Shown: positions 12,102-24,500 of the stretch, piece by piece
Position numbering within the stretch: position 1 is the first letter of the stretch
Layout: every line of letters starts with the position of its first letter
DNA from: Undaria pinnatifida
Lineage: Eukaryota > Sar > Phaeophyceae > Laminariales > Alariaceae
Length of the DNA: 64,000 bases
Direction: 5' to 3'
Assembly (NCBI GenBank): GCA_012845835.1
Contig: JABAKD010000017.1
Coordinates: forward strand, 7,401,600-7,465,599
The notes under the pieces: model-generated
Seen by the model: the letters and a program-made list of their open reading frames with translations, nothing else
The model's database searches: none
Told to the model about the DNA's origin: nothing
Position numbers and translations under genes: made by a program

Positions 12102-12290
12102 AACAAGGTGTACTCGTATCCGGACACGTGGGTGTGTCTGTACAACTCCTACGGCTGCGATGAGATGGAACGCGAAGAACGGTGTATGAACTCCTCGATG
12201 CTCACAGAGGGGGGGAACACGACCGGCGTCTTCTACCCCGGAGGGGAATACGAGCAAGAGGTCGCTGCCGTTGGCAAGTTAACCGAAGCG
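12102..12290 (+). CDS. Probable internal exon of a Cys-rich extracellular protein
   Basis: An open segment of exactly 63 codons lies between an acceptor (TTTGACTTAG) and a good donor (GTAAGC). The product begins NKVYSYPDTWVCLYNSYGCD, has three cysteines (VCLY, GCDE, RCMN), two N-glycosylation sequons (NSS, NTT) and acidic Glu-rich stretches, as expected for an extracellular segment. It has no methionine start or stop, so it must be spliced at both sides, phase 0 in the reading shown. It is on the same strand as gene copy A 9 kb downstream and could be an upstream exon of that gene or of another; I could not connect them. The family was not recognised. Confidence 0.45.
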
Positions 12291-13126
12291 GTAAGCACAC
12301 CACCGGTACCGTCAACTCTTGAGGAGATTTTCAGGAAAAACCCTGCCAAAACCTTTTCTGATTTCACGGCATCGGCGACACGAAGCAGCCCGGGCTGCCG
12401 GTGTATACGATGTATCTTAGCTGATGCATGCTACCGTACGGTAGAGGTTGCACGCATTTTTTCCGAGGTTTCTCGCTCGAGGAAGTCCTTTTCCTCTCAC
12501 CCAATCTCCAAAAGTTGTTACAAGAACAAATAAAAGTGCCACCGTGTAAATAGCCCCGTGGACTATGAATACAACGAACAATATTGCAAAACAAGAATGT
12601 CATTCCAAAGTTACTGGGTCAGGAAGTTCCCCGGCGTTCAGATTGCATCATAGCCGAATCTGTTTCCCCTAGCGTAGTGCACGCATCAGCTCCCATACAA
12701 GAAGCTGTGCGGCACGCCTGCACCATGGTGACTCTTGTAAAGATACTATTATCGAATTGGGTCATAATATATACCTAGTATATATAAGTATGGAGATAGG
12801 TCCCTAGAACGGTCCCTGTGGACCTGATAGCGTGTTAGGCTGTTCCAGGATTTGTGTCCCTTAGGTCCTAAAGTGGTCACATGTCGAAGGTATATCGGGC
12901 GATTGATATTATCGGCTACGCCCCATCCGCCACTTGGAGCCTTGACCTGGACCAAGTCTTGACCTAAGAAAGAAGCAATCTACGAAAAGAAACTAAAAAA
13001 CGTGAAGCGGTGCCTCCCAGCACCGAACCTCTTGTGTCCCTACCACACCGCAGCACTTGACGCTGCGCGTTCACACTTTCATTCGTTGGTATTTGTTGTA
13101 TATTGTTGGATTCGATCCATCTTATA

Positions 13127-13389
13127 TGCTAATCTTTCGTCAGGGAGTTCTATATATTGGTAAGGGGTTCATGTAAAAGGTGTGTAAGGGGACTGTTTAG
13201 CCGGATGTTTTTCTGGCATGATTTTCCATGAGCTGTTCCTCGTCGTTTTGCTTCATATGAGACCGAGTCAGACTCGATCGTTCCGGAGGTTCGAAAATAT
13301 AGATGAGCTATGCGTAAACATGTAGGAGTCTTGCTTGTCCCACGTTCATCCATGTAAGACCTGTCAACGCTGAGAGGTGGCATCTAACA
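13127..13389 (+). repeat. TRIM-like direct repeat, left copy
   Basis: 263 bp starting TGCTAATC and ending ATCTAACA (TG...CA). It is repeated at 13614-13877 with scattered substitutions, and a partial third relative lies on the minus strand at about 58884-59035. Ends and spacing fit terminal repeats of a tiny LTR element; a tandem duplication is the alternative. Confidence 0.55.
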
Positions 13390-13613
13390 AACACGATTTC
13401 GAGTTGATACCTAGCTTCCCCGCCGAGGAATTTTGTTGGGATTAAGAGCCATGTCAGGTCGGGGGAACTCTGGCAGCTGTGAAGAGTATTTTTATAGATT
13501 ATATGAGAGAGGAAATATAGCTAGACGAGATCCAGGTAGCATTGCATAAGCGGGAGGGAGAGGTTCGAGTCGCAGAGGCAGCCCTGCCCAAGACGGTTAC
13601 GACCCATGTTATA
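13390..13613 (+). mobile_element. Internal region of TRIM-like element, with tRNA-like box
   Basis: About 224 bp between the two 263-bp repeats. It has no coding frame. A B-box-like GAGGTTCGAGTC near 13561 and an upstream TATAGCTAGACGAGAT give a weak tRNA-like impression. I could not identify a clear primer-binding site, so the TRIM interpretation is tentative. Confidence 0.35.
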
Positions 13614-13877
13614 TGCTAATCTTATATCAGGGAGTTCCATATGTTGGTACGGGAGTCATGTATAATGTGTGCAAGGGGACTATTTGCCCGGATGTTTTTC
13701 CGGCACGCTTTGCCATGAGCTGTTATTGGTAGGTTTTCTCCATATGAGACCGAGTCCGGCTCGATGGTTCCGGAGGTTTGAGAGTGATAATGAACTTTGC
13801 GTGAACATCTAGGAGTCTTGCTTGTCCCACGCCAATCCATATTTACACCTGTCATCGCTGAGAGGTGGCATCTAACA
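13614..13877 (+). repeat. TRIM-like direct repeat, right copy
   Basis: Second copy of 13127-13389, again beginning TGCTAAT and ending TCTAACA. Shared landmarks include GGATGTTTTTC, CATATGAGACCGAGTC and AGGAGTCTTGCTTGTCCCAC. Confidence 0.55.
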
Positions 13878-13942
13878 AATGCATATTCTGGCAATGTGCG
13901 AGCTCCAAAGGGGGTTAACCATCTGTGGGTTGTAAGGTTATT

Positions 13943-14340
13943 GGGCGGAGACACAGAGTGTCCCCTGCAGGTACCAATTGAGCAGGTCCTCGAAGACTAC
14001 GCATTTTCTTAGCCTTCGTAGTCGTAGCTTTCTTCGATTCCTCCCGAGCCCCGGTTGGCGTCTGAGATCGGAGGCACGTGCTTCCGATTTATTTCCTAGC
14101 TTTCCCGTATATAATACGCCAACCTTAGGCAAACCATACGAAACCCATCCAAATGATCTCAAACTCGGATAATTACAGGAATTTGGAGGCCGTATCTTAA
14201 CAATAGCACACCCTGATGAGCCGCATATGCAGGAATATGGGAGATTCGGGGAAACTCCGGTTCTACGAACTAGATCATGATCGAACACGCGGCTCCTCAA
14301 AACCCACTCCCACACCTCTAACGGTCTGGCTATGGAGCCG
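13943..14340 (+). repeat. Dispersed repeat R2, copy A
   Basis: About 398 bp from GGGCGGAGACACAGAGTGTC to GGTCTGGCTATGGAGCC. Related copies are 35794-36617 and 48331-48578 (3'-truncated). The first bases form an interrupted palindrome (GACAC/GTGTC). It holds one copy of the 105-bp module that is amplified in copy B. The family could be a solo LTR; this is not shown. Confidence 0.7.
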
Positions 14341-17258
14341 GGAACACGCTGCCTTGGTAGGCCTGTACCCTGTCATCAGCTTGTTGAGTTTAGTGCTGCC
14401 GTGCGGAATGATGTTATGATACCGGTAGCCCGTTTGGTCTTCGCACTCTGACTGACTCACGGGGCTTCTAATCTGAGGAATCAGCCAAAAACGTTGGAAG
14501 CCCACGTTTGTATTCTGGCCCGTGCCAAGGAAGAGGTAGCATTTCTTGGCCATATACGTTTCTGAACGACGGGGCTTCTGAACCCGAACTCGCAGGAACT
14601 GTCATCCTTGTTTCACTAAATGGTTTGTTTTTAACACTATTAGATGATGAGCATGCTCTTCGGGTTGCGCTTTCAGCTTATTCAACTTAACTCTTTGGGC
14701 GAGATTTCGATATCTTCACGTAAGGAGCCTCGAAAGCATTATCGTGCACGTCCACTGTAATATGTGGTTGGTGGTCTTCACTACCAGGCACATACTTAGC
14801 CATGCATGTGGGTTGGTCACCGTTTTTCCTCTAAGCTCAGATATTGCGTGAGGGTTATATAGCTCTCCAGCAAAGAGTAGAACAGGAAAAATGTGCGACA
14901 AAAGTTGTACGGGTTATCGTGTGGCATGCGCAACATTGGCAACGTAGACTCCGTACTGCCATAGGATGACATTGCCGTTCCCATGAGCGATTCCGTAGGC
15001 TGTGGCCTACTCTTCTACACGCGTGCGTAATTACTGCTGAACGTTGATCATGACCACGGACTGATGATGGTTGCCTCCACGGAATTTTCTTGGCGAAACC
15101 TTTCCCTACTCCGGTTCCTTCGACCTTTTGTAAAGAATGTCTTGGCACGCCTGGGTTCCTGCTGCGGTCATATGTCGTATCGTGGTACTCGCAGATGGTT
15201 TCTGACGTCGGGTGGAATGTCGATCGAAAAAATTATCGCTTTCAAGTAGCGATAAACCGTTAGCACTTAAGGCTGTTCTTTCACTGCTGCGTACAAAAAT
15301 GACCTTCTGGGAGTATTGAACCCTCTGGCGCGGTGATTGCACCTCTGCATGTGTTGCATTTTGTGCAGAACGGCTGGTGCGTGGAGTTCAAGACGTCGGA
15401 TGTGACTGTTTTCGACGGGGAAGAGCGACTGGCTAGCAATTACCTTGACTACTTTCTCTTGGATGTGAGGCGACAAAACCCGCTAACCAAAGTTTGTGCA
15501 ATTTTTGAACGCCCATCCAAAATCGAGCTACAGTGGACGCGAGACCAATACGGAAACACGGAGTGATCGTCCCGTCGTTTCAATTCCATGTCGTATATCA
15601 ATCAGTTTTTGTCGTTTGAGAAGAAACTTCGTCATATGATTGGATATAGTGGTCTCCATACACTGACAACGGGACCATAAAAAAAACATGTCACGCGCCC
15701 AAATCCGAGGGGTTTGTCTGCCTCATTGTTGGATATCATCTGTGACGTTGACGGCGACCGAACATTTGAAATGATTTACAGAAAACGGCTGATCCCGAGC
15801 ATTAAGGCGCGGCTCAAAATCGCCAACCCCGTTTCGACCTCCAGCGCTGCTGTGCATTAGCCTCAGTCCGACGTTTATCCGTCGCCACAACTCCGATTGC
15901 TTCCGGCCGAACAGATGTACTGGTATCCTGGTGGCAGCGCGGGCGCTTCGACTACCTGCGTCCCCGAGGGGGAGGAATGGACTGCCCACAAGTGAGTCTT
16001 TCGACACGACAGAACACGTGCTAAGCGCAGCTACAGCAGGGGAGGGTGGGCTGAGACAATCCTGTACCTTAAGTTCGGCACGGGGGTCAATGTTTGCACC
16101 GGTTCTATTTTCGCGATATGCACGACGATACATTTTTAAAGTTCTCAATGAATTGACTCACGGAGCCTTAACTCGATGGTGGAAACGGAGGTAAAGCATC
16201 CCCCATACTGTAACCGAAGTAGGGGGCCTAAGGGGGGGCGTTTTGTTAGCTACCCAGGGGCACTCTCGCGCGAGTGGCGGTTGGCCTAAGTCATTCGTTT
16301 CTCGCGAAATACGATGCCATCGAATTGTTTTCGACGCTGCTCAGAATGGGAAAACGGGTATAATATAGCTGGTATAATACTGTATCCTTGATTCGACTCA
16401 AACGAATCCGAAACGGTAGTGGAGAAGTGGGCTGCGTGTTTGGACATCGAAGCTCGTCTTACGAAGGGTTCGTTCTTGAACTTGTCGCCAGCCATTAAAG
16501 TGCTCAAATGCCGACATCAGATGTTTGACACAATTGTGTCCATACTGTCGAGGCTAACAGCAAGACGGCACGACACACGATCGGGAAACGGTAGCGACCG
16601 TAAAACGAACAACGATCGTCGAATACGGAGCAAGTCCCAACGGCGGAACGCCGTGGATGGTGGTGGGAAAGACAACCACAACCATGGCGAGAGTACGTTG
16701 TCGGCATCTCTGGTGGCAGCGAACGACGATACGGATTTTCGAACAAGATGTCCAACTCGCCTCCGTTGCTGAATGTGGTGTATGCCGCCGGTGTGAGGTT
16801 ATCGCCGTGTCATCGGCGTGTTTGCTCTACTCGTTTCCGTGGTATAATGAAAGGCTCCATGCTTCTCTTGCTACAGCCACCCCTGCCGCGCTGGCTTGAT
16901 GCCCTGCCTTTAGCCACGCTTACCCTCCCAAGGGTCTCCTTTTGTTTCTTAGGGTTACAAACTGTCTCTTCATATGTTTACTGGTAAGCTTCCGATCAAC
17001 AATAGTAGCGGTTTACCACCTCATTTTTCAAGCCACTCGCTACAGCATTTGGCCGGGGCTCTCCTCCTCAATGCGTACTGCAACCCTAGGGAATAAAATC
17101 GTCCATTCGTGTTCCGACGTTTCCATATTGGTTTCACAGCCTCTCTCTGAAATAATGGTGCGTGTCGAGTCGTTCTGTGTGGCCCGCACCGAACGAATAA
17201 ACACAACAATAGTAATTTTTCGCACATATGCTATTTTCCTAAACAAAATGCCATGAAA
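14341..17258. other. Stretch without confirmed genes
   Basis: Frames up to 141 codons occur on both strands. The best single candidate is 16419-16771 on plus, starting MEKWAACLDIEARLTKGSFL, which looks less random than its neighbours but matches nothing I recognise and lacks clear splice context. A short stretch near 14490-14560 reading AKEEVAFLGHIRF resembles the end of a reverse transcriptase palm domain but does not continue. Confidence 0.3.
16211..16290. mobile_element. Possible truncated M2 MITE end
   Basis: ACCGAAGTAGGGGGCCTAAG followed by GGCACTCTCGCGCGAGTGGC matches the terminal and subterminal layout of the 5074 and 28378 copies. No opposite end was found. Confidence 0.35.
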
Positions 17259-17338
17259 GGCGTAGGGGGACTCGAACCCCGGATTGTGCCGTTGCTTGGA
17301 GATATATACCATAACCAGTGAGGTATGCTGACTACACT
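17259..17338 (-). pseudogene. tRNA relic
   Basis: On the minus strand the segment ends CCGGGGTTCGAGTCCCCCTACGCC, with a perfect T arm (CCGGG/CCCCC-type pairing). AGTGTAG at its start pairs with the 3' CTACGCC at six of seven positions, counting one wobble. A D-arm-like ATACC...GGTAT with CTGGTT loop is present. The anticodon stem pairs poorly and the length (80 nt) is odd, so it is probably not a functional tRNA. Confidence 0.45.
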
Positions 17339-17558
17339 GGCCAGTTCTACATTCCTCAGTGGTCATGGTGTGTATACCAAACAGCCTTGACTACTGTGTC
17401 TACGTAGGACATAGTGGGGTTGTCGCGCGTGTGGTTCCACCAGTCGAAACATTTAAAGGGAACGCCAAGACAGTCCAGTCGCACGTATTGCACGCATTTT
17501 CGTGCGGGGTGTATAGCATCTCAACACCTATGGTAGTCGTGCACGACACACAAGTCAT

Positions 17559-17816
17559 GACCCATGCTACGATAGAGGTATTAACATTAGTTTTCGTCTG
17601 AAATGTCTTGTGAATGACGGGGCTCCTTAACCCAAAATCATCGGAAATGGTCAGGCTTCATTTTTTGCATGGTTCTCGTTGTTTTTCTAGGCCAAGGGAT
17701 TTTTCAACCAGTAGCGGTTTTAGTTTGGTCCAAATCAGTTTCTGGGGGAGGTATTAAGCTCTCAAATCGAGGAACTTCAGAAACAATACGGTGCACCCTC
17801 TATTGTATCACGCGTC
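17559..17816. mobile_element. MITE family M1, copy 1
   Basis: The left end GACCCATGCTACGATAGAGG matches in inverted orientation the right end CCTCTATTGTATCACGCGTC. The 258-bp element is bordered on both sides by TCAT, a 4-bp target duplication. The interior shares a TTAACCCAAAATCATCGGAA-like stretch with the other copies. It has no coding capacity, so it would need a transposase supplied elsewhere. Confidence 0.7.
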
Positions 17817-18051
17817 TCATACGCATACCCCCAAGAGTAGAGTCAAACATGTAGCGCTTTGATCACATCGTGCGATATTTCCGTCAGTGAAGCGTCTTTG
17901 TGGGTTTTCTCAGATAGAAAGTGCACTGACTCGGCGAACGGCAACTTCCTCCTGTATACCTCGTCTGCGGCCTCATGGTGTCGCCTTGAGCCCCGGAAAC
18001 ATCCCACGGGTAACGGTCGCACGTTTTGGAACAAAACGGTTACTGCGGGTG

Positions 18052-18200
18052 AAGCGTGCTACGATAAAGGTTGCCGTGGCCTAGGTACACGACGATAATC
18101 ATTAAAAAAAAAGGCCTAAAAGTTCCGACGATTTGGGGTTGAGAATCCCCGTCGTTCGGGACCCATTGCAGTATATGTTACCCTTGACGTAGCACGCGTC
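18052..18200. mobile_element. MITE family M1, copy 2 (internally shortened)
   Basis: AAGCGTGCTACGATAAAGG at the left mirrors CCCTTGACGTAGCACGCGTC at the right. Internal sequence (GGCCTAGGTACACGACGATA and GGGGTTGAGAATCCCCGTCG) matches copy 3 near 30050-30125. At 149 bp it is shorter than its relatives. No clear target duplication remains. Confidence 0.6.
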
Positions 18201-18220
18201 TATACTATAAATAGTATAAA

Positions 18221-18435
18221 GCCTCTCAGGTGAGGAATCATCGGTAGTCTAAGATTTTCGATCATAACTTGTTTTAGAACTAGGGCATAGAAGCTTGGTC
18301 CAACCTTGCCCGAACGAAGGCCTTCGAAGTCATGCTTCGGGTGATGATGATGCTGATATTGACCTCCTTCTCATGTGAGGAACTCAGAAACGTCTTAAAA
18401 CCTGCTGCACCCCAAACCGTGGCGTGGCCCGCGGC
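18221..18435 (+). repeat. Dispersed repeat R3, copy 1
   Basis: About 215 bp similar to 21031-21240, sharing GTGAGGAA, AACTTGTTTTAG, ATAGAAGCTTGGTC, TTCGGGTGATG, GATATTGA and CTGCTGCAC landmarks in order. No coding content recognised. Confidence 0.6.
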
Positions 18436-20190
18436 ACCTTGAAAGTAGACACACACAATGTACATCGATGATACTTGCCGCGGTCGCGTTTGCAATGTTT
18501 CTAAGTCATCACCGTGCGCCGCTTGCGTTGTCAGCGAGTGAGGTGCACCGCGTTCCGCAGCCGCTGTCCGTTTTATGTCCTGCTCTCTCAAATTGTGCCG
18601 AGTAATGGATGTCGTCAATGTTTTTCTGCCCGCCTCAACCAGGAGGCGCGTCATACATTCCGCTACACTGTATGCACCACAGCTACGCCCGGTGCCACTC
18701 CGGAGCACGAAATGGCCAGCGCTTGGGCAGACTGATGATGTCTTTGGCGACGGTCATGCTTGACGTTGAGGCAATTATAACCCTTAAAACGTATGTTATA
18801 CAGAAAGGTATTCGCAAGCTTGCATGGAACTGGCGGGCATCCACCGAAATGTTCGGTGGTACGACGAAATCGGCGTACAATCCCCGACACGTCATGGCGG
18901 TCGACGGCTGAAGACCTGTTTAACTAGTCGATGGACGGCGTGGATTCGGACATTACCGCCGCCCCCAAACAGAGTTTTGCGTTTTTTCGAATATGATTAC
19001 TTCGACAGCAAACGCTGCAGTCAAACGACACGCGATCGTGTGGATAGATGTATCCAAAACTTCTCTTACATCTGACGCGTAGTGTCGAACCACGATCGTA
19101 TTGAGGTCCGCTCCAGTTTGCGCAACGAGGCAAATGTCTCGACATTTATCGTACTGCCTCACAATGTTTGTCTTGTTTTACTGACATTCAATGGTACGTT
19201 TTGTCCTTCCAACCGCCGGTGACCATCCGGTTTGACGTTGACGCGGCGTTGCCACCAGGGAGGCCTTCCGCCACCTCAGTCACTTGACAATGCCGCTGGA
19301 CTGTTTTCTCTGACACCTGTTTGTCTATAGTTTGTCCATACGCGCTTAGAATCCTCTACATGAAAGCCACAGACGGAGTGAAATGCTGGAGCCGCAGCTT
19401 GGCGGGTTCTGCGGTAACCGTTATCCGTTTCAAATACGTGCTTTCGTTAAAGCTTGTATAATGCAGCGCTCAGGTTTTGTCACTCTTGGCAGGCCTGCTT
19501 GGACGGGCCGTCATCGCATCATCCCCATTAACGTGTGCTGCCTCGTGAATTTTATTGGAATATGGACTTTGTATTATTCCCGCTTGTGCCTCCCCGTCTT
19601 CGGCCACTGTCCCGTCGGCGGTATTTTTTCGAGCTTTGAAGAGCCTGTTGGTCCTCAGCAAGTCCGCATTGTCATTGGGTTAGCACCTGTCCCGGGCTCG
19701 GGGTCTTACAGCAGCACCCGCTTAACATGGTATAACCAAGTATTGACACTGTCCGCGGTTATTTTCAACAAATGTATTCCTGACGTACGCGCCATCTTTG
19801 TGTACACACTTTGCCTGAACATGCACGTCTGTTAGGTTTCAAATACATAGGGATGCGTTCGTGGCCCCATTACTTTTCCATTTTTCAAGGATTTCCATAC
19901 GTGCGTCAATAGGCACGGTATCGTCTAACTGGTCATCACGACCTCAAACCCATCCCATGGTCAGATACATTGTTGCTCGTATTGCACTGACTGTTGCAGA
20001 AACAATGACCAACAAAGCGAGGCTGGGGGGTCGGGAAATACACCCTCCGGCAAGCGTGCACGCATTTGGCTATGGGGCCCCTTACATGAGTATCTCCTAC
20101 TTTATATCGGCCGCAATTTGCTTTTGTGCACGCTCTTAACAATGCGAAATATCCCATGGCCGAAGCATATAACCCGAGGGATATTTAAAA
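18436..20190. other. Stretch without recognised genes
   Basis: The longest frame is 19383-19835 on plus (150 codons), hydrophobic and Cys-rich in translation but without a recognisable domain or intron context. I see nothing else supportable. Confidence 0.3.
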
Positions 20191-20265
20191 AGCACAAACG
20201 GGATTCGAACGCTGCTGGGTACTGCCTTCAGCGGACGAGCTCTCCGTCAGACGGATAAAGTGTAT
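20187..20265 (-). pseudogene. tRNA-like relic with pol III-type terminator
   Basis: Reading the minus strand: an A-box-like region around CTGACGGAGAGC, a B box GCGTTCGAATCCC, then GTGC and a T5 run that would end pol III transcription. The acceptor and T stems pair badly, so this is a decayed tRNA gene or a SINE head. Confidence 0.35.
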
Positions 20266-20554
20266 TGACCGAACGATGCCACTCCAAGTACGCGTCGGGA
20301 AGCCCAATGCGTTGGACGGGTGCGAGCTTCGGTAAAGGCGCGCTTTTTTTTCTTGTTCTGGCCCTCGTCTCAGTTAAAGGGTTTCATACCCCGACCAGAA
20401 AACACCCGTTTCAATTAAAAAAAGAAACTGTGCAACCGAAACTACAACCCGATCACCAAACCCAGATGTCCTATAGAAAAACCGCATTGCAAAACGAATC
20501 ATTCTACGGAAACCCCCCCCCAACTAATCTTTGACGACATAGCCTGGTTTGAAA

Positions 20555-20735
20555 CCAGCATCCGGCCGTATCTTCTGAAATACGGTGCTCCTTGTCACTC
20601 GGACATCACCGTTCGATAGTCCTTTCTTTGCACACAAAGAAACACGTGAATATATTTTCTTCGTAGCATTCTTCCTCGTGTCGAGCAGCCATGAAACGTT
20701 CGTCAAATATATCGCTGGTTTCGGCGGGGGGCCGG
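20555..20735 (+). repeat. Dispersed repeat R4, copy 1
   Basis: About 180 bp similar to 57812-57985. Shared landmarks in order are AATACGGTGC, CCGTTCGATAGTCCTTT, CTTCCTCGTGTCGAGCA, CCATGAAA, GCTGGTTT and a G-rich end. Neither copy has a supported gene. Confidence 0.6.
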
Positions 20736-21030
20736 GGGCGGGGGGCTGTCGTAGAATCAGTCAAACAATGAACAGCATTCCGACGATTTTGGGTCATGCA
20801 GGCGCATCGTTCAGAAGAGCAAATGCCGCCAAAACGGTACCTCTGTCGTTGCACGTGCATCTTAAGGGAGTCGTTCGATTTTACAGTTTATTCCGACAAC
20901 ACACTCGGAAACAACACAATCCAGCCAGGTTTGATACTTCTTATTTTTATTAGTACTCACACATTACGTGTCATCTGAAGGCTAGAGGCTTCCGGTTATG
21001 AGCCAAAAAAATGTATACCTTGCCGGGTGA

Positions 21031-21240
21031 GCTCCTCAAGTGAGGAACTAACGGTTAGTCAAAGAATTTTATGGCACATAATTTGTTTTAGTAGGGCTGG
21101 GGAATAGAAGCTTGGTCGGGTCGCGGGAACGAATGCCTTCTATGTCAAGTTTCGGGTGATGTTGATATTGAGCTGCTCCTCATGTTAGGAGCTCGGGAAA
21201 ATCTTAGAATATGCTGCACACCTACCGTGGGCTGTGTAGT
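21031..21240 (+). repeat. Dispersed repeat R3, copy 2
   Basis: Second copy of 18221-18435, more diverged at its 3' end. It lies just upstream of the first recognised exon of membrane-protein gene copy A. Confidence 0.6.
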
Positions 21241-21470
21241 ACGTCTAGCCACGGGATCACGGTCGTGTAGCGAAATTCCATTGAGACCAACCGCTCTGCA
21301 TCTGCCAGCTAGCTGGTGAGAACAGTATCGAACGGTGTACAACCCTACACCGTAGGATCGTTTACCACCCCGGATCCTTGTCCACTTGTTTCTCTGTGAG
21401 AAAGTTTTCTTCTTCCTTGTCTTCAACTTACGTGCCCCCGTTGTATACTTTTTTCTTTTCGCATATGCAG

Positions 21471-21585
21471 GGAGTGGGTGTATGTTTTCCTGAACGACCC
21501 GGCAACCAACGTTCCGTCCACCGGGATCCAGGTCTCGTACAGCTGCATCACGAACCAATCAAACAGCCACGTCTTCACCTATCTG
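21471..21585 (+). CDS. Copy A exon (EWVYVFLNDPATN)
   Basis: Acceptor GCATATGCAG, donor GTACGT. The 115-bp exon encodes EWVYVFLNDPATNVPSTG and ends HVFTYL. The copy B counterpart is also 115 bp. Confidence 0.65.
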
Positions 21586-24500
21586 GTACGTACGACATAC
21601 CACGTTTTGCCCAGCAGTTGGTCACGATTTATTCTGGAGCGATTCGTAACCGTGTCAGAAATGCACCCGCGGGTTTGGCGACAAGCTACTGGGGACAACA
21701 TTTGGGAGTATTGACACGTGTTGAGATAGGGGTAGAAGTTTTGCGTCCAATTTGGTTTCTGTCTGGCGTGGAGGAACCAAATATTGTCGCTAGGTCACCG
21801 ATTTTGTGTGTTCACCACGTTTATTTCTCTACCTAGGCCAGGGAGCTGCGTATCGGTCATTGGTTTCGAGCTATAACTGCTTTGGGTATGAGGTACATAG
21901 AGGAGTGGGCACGGGTCCTTTGTTGCTAGATATCTTTTCTGGGTGACATACAGAGCGCCTTGTGTGAAAAGGGCCCGAAATATTAGGCGCACTCCTGTCG
22001 TAGCCCGCGTCTACACTAGGATGTACGTAAGTAGTAGCATCAGATTGATCGGGTTCCCTCGAAATAAAACGGACGCATGCTACGGGAGGGGAGCGCGTAA
22101 ACCCTCGAAGGCATCTCGGTGGAGGAGCTGTGCGTTTCCATCAAACACTGGCTTTGAAAAAATTCGAGGGGCCGCATTTCCCACTTTGCATACAAACCTA
22201 CGGGATATACAGGGTACAGAAAATGGGCCCCTTTGTAGTCGTTGTTTAAGTAGTCCAGCATTTGGTGATATGATCATTTCTGGAACAATTTTGAGAGTGC
22301 TCCTGGTGAACAATGCATGACCTAGGCATATAGCACTAACTCGTTGGTATTACGACGGTGTTGGAAAGTTCCTCAGCCAAAGAGAACCGAAAGTTCTAAA
22401 TGTTTCCGCCAAACGTGCCCCCCTATCGTACTTTGCGCCTTCGTTGTTCTCAATACACTCATGGGATCTATTTTGCCCCTTGTTAGTATGAGTCCAGCTT
22501 TAGCATTGAACCTCCGGATTAAGAGTTTCTGCTCGTTGTGGACAAGCCCCTGCGCCCACGCACATATGCCATCGAAAAATGCTGCTCCTTTATGTTTGCA
22601 CGTTTTCACTACGATTAAGGTGGTGAAACGTTTACAGGGTAAACACCGAAATACCCGTCATACATCCCGGTATGTCGTGACGGCAACCTATTTTCCGCTG
22701 CGGGTTGCTATATGTGTGTGCGCTCGGGGACGGACAAGCTCCTCTACCGACCCACGTGTTACATCTACCGCCCCCCTTGTCTACTTGCGGCATTTCCAAA
22801 TCCATTGGGCCAGTTCCAACTCCAGAGGGTACACACGCGAGACGCCCGTATCACGTGAAACGCCTTCCAAAATCCTTGCACTGCCAATTACATTACATTT
22901 ACCGCTTCCTATTGTTTCGAATATGCTTGGGGTCACCAACGTTCACAAGGGGCTTGGGCTGACCGAGCAGGACAATATCAAGCGGGATAATTCGTTTACG
23001 TACAAGGCCCTGTCGATAACGTCGTCGATTGAAAAAGACAAGGTGAGTTCGCGGTAAGAGGTCGCTCAGTGAACACGTAATGTTCCCGTTGAAAACGTAC
23101 GGCATCCGATTCCCATGTTACCCTTTGCTCGGAAAGAACGAGTCGAACCCTTGTCTTGTTTTCGGTTCGTAAAAAGTTCAACCCTGACCTCCCCGCAGTG
23201 CACGGGGGCGTGTTCTTTTTTGTCGCGCTGTCGTTCTTTGTTGAAAAAACTGTTGTTACAGCGCTCTCGTTTGGTTCATTGTTTTTTTAACACGCACATG
23301 ACACGTCGTTGTGATTTCAACGATCGTACGTCTCTGAACTAGAGGCAATCGCAACAGCATAGTAGGTCCAATTGAGATCTGCATAAACCCGATTGTCCAG
23401 GGCTCGCACCGTTACATACAAATGTATTTGCCCAACTTCGACGATGCGTGTCGAGGTTCTGCCTCTGTTGTAATTGACAAAGAGGGGGCACCACAGGGTT
23501 TGCCAGCATTACTTGTGATCGAAGGAGAAATATACGCTGTTTGGAGAGGTCTCTGAGGCCAAACGAGGAAACCAAGAAGAAATATAGACAATGAAAGAAG
23601 ACAAAAGCGGACGAAAGGGACTGACCGTGAATGGGTTGGTCATCACCTGATCCTCAAAGGACAATGACGACGTTACGGGCAGAGATACGCTGCGGGCTGT
23701 TGTACTTGCTAAAGGTTCACCCTACTGCAATTTCCCCTGCAATGTGCTTCGATATCTATGGTGGAGGGCTAGCTACAAGCTTACTATACGATACAACGGC
23801 GAAAAGCAAATAAATTGCGCCGGTATCAATACGTCTCCGCGTCAAGAAAAACGATACCCCGTGTACTCATGCCCAGTGAGTGGGCATCAAGTGGTGACGT
23901 GTGGACCTCAAATTTTATATTCCAATACGCACTCTTGATGATAATTATATAGCGAGAGGAAACTGACACTCACAGAACAAAAACACGGAGGGAACAACGG
24001 ATTCAGAGTTGTATACGAACAGCGGCAGTATGGGTGGTCATGCCATTCAAAGAGGAACAATGTGGCAAGTACGTCTTGTATATGTGTACATCACCTGAGG
24101 TGTTGAACAAATGTGGATCTTATGAGTTTCAACGCGATTTTAGACAAATCTTGTTTCGAAGGGTATGTTTGGTAAAGTATACCTTTATCCGGGTAATTGT
24201 TTTAGGACGCACCCATCGCACCCAAATTTTGGTAGGGTATCGCGGCCCGCCCCTAACTTACCTAAGACTCGGGATCCATACCTATCTATTGTACCTTTAG
24301 AAATCTTAGGTAAGATATTGAAATCTTCCCCTCCGGTCGTACCTAAACCGGGCACTTCGTCGACTGGTTTAATACCGGGGTTAGTATTAGAACGCCATAT
24401 ATATCGCACCCAAAAGCTGGGTAAGGTATAGGGATCCGTACCTAACGCACCTAACACTTAGGTGAAGTATCGGGGTCCGTACCTAACGTATCTAAACCGT

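Noticed and set aside
14490-14560. Reverse transcriptase fragment (AKEEVAFLGHIRF)
   Set aside because: The match is short, flanking frames show no further RT motif, and stops follow at once.
17259-17338. Functional tRNA gene
   Set aside because: Anticodon stem does not pair, first acceptor pair is mismatched, and length is 80 nt without a plausible intron or long variable arm.
22344-23057. 237-codon plus frame
   Set aside because: Only its last 31 codons form a conserved exon; the rest is intron sequence with no counterpart in copy B.
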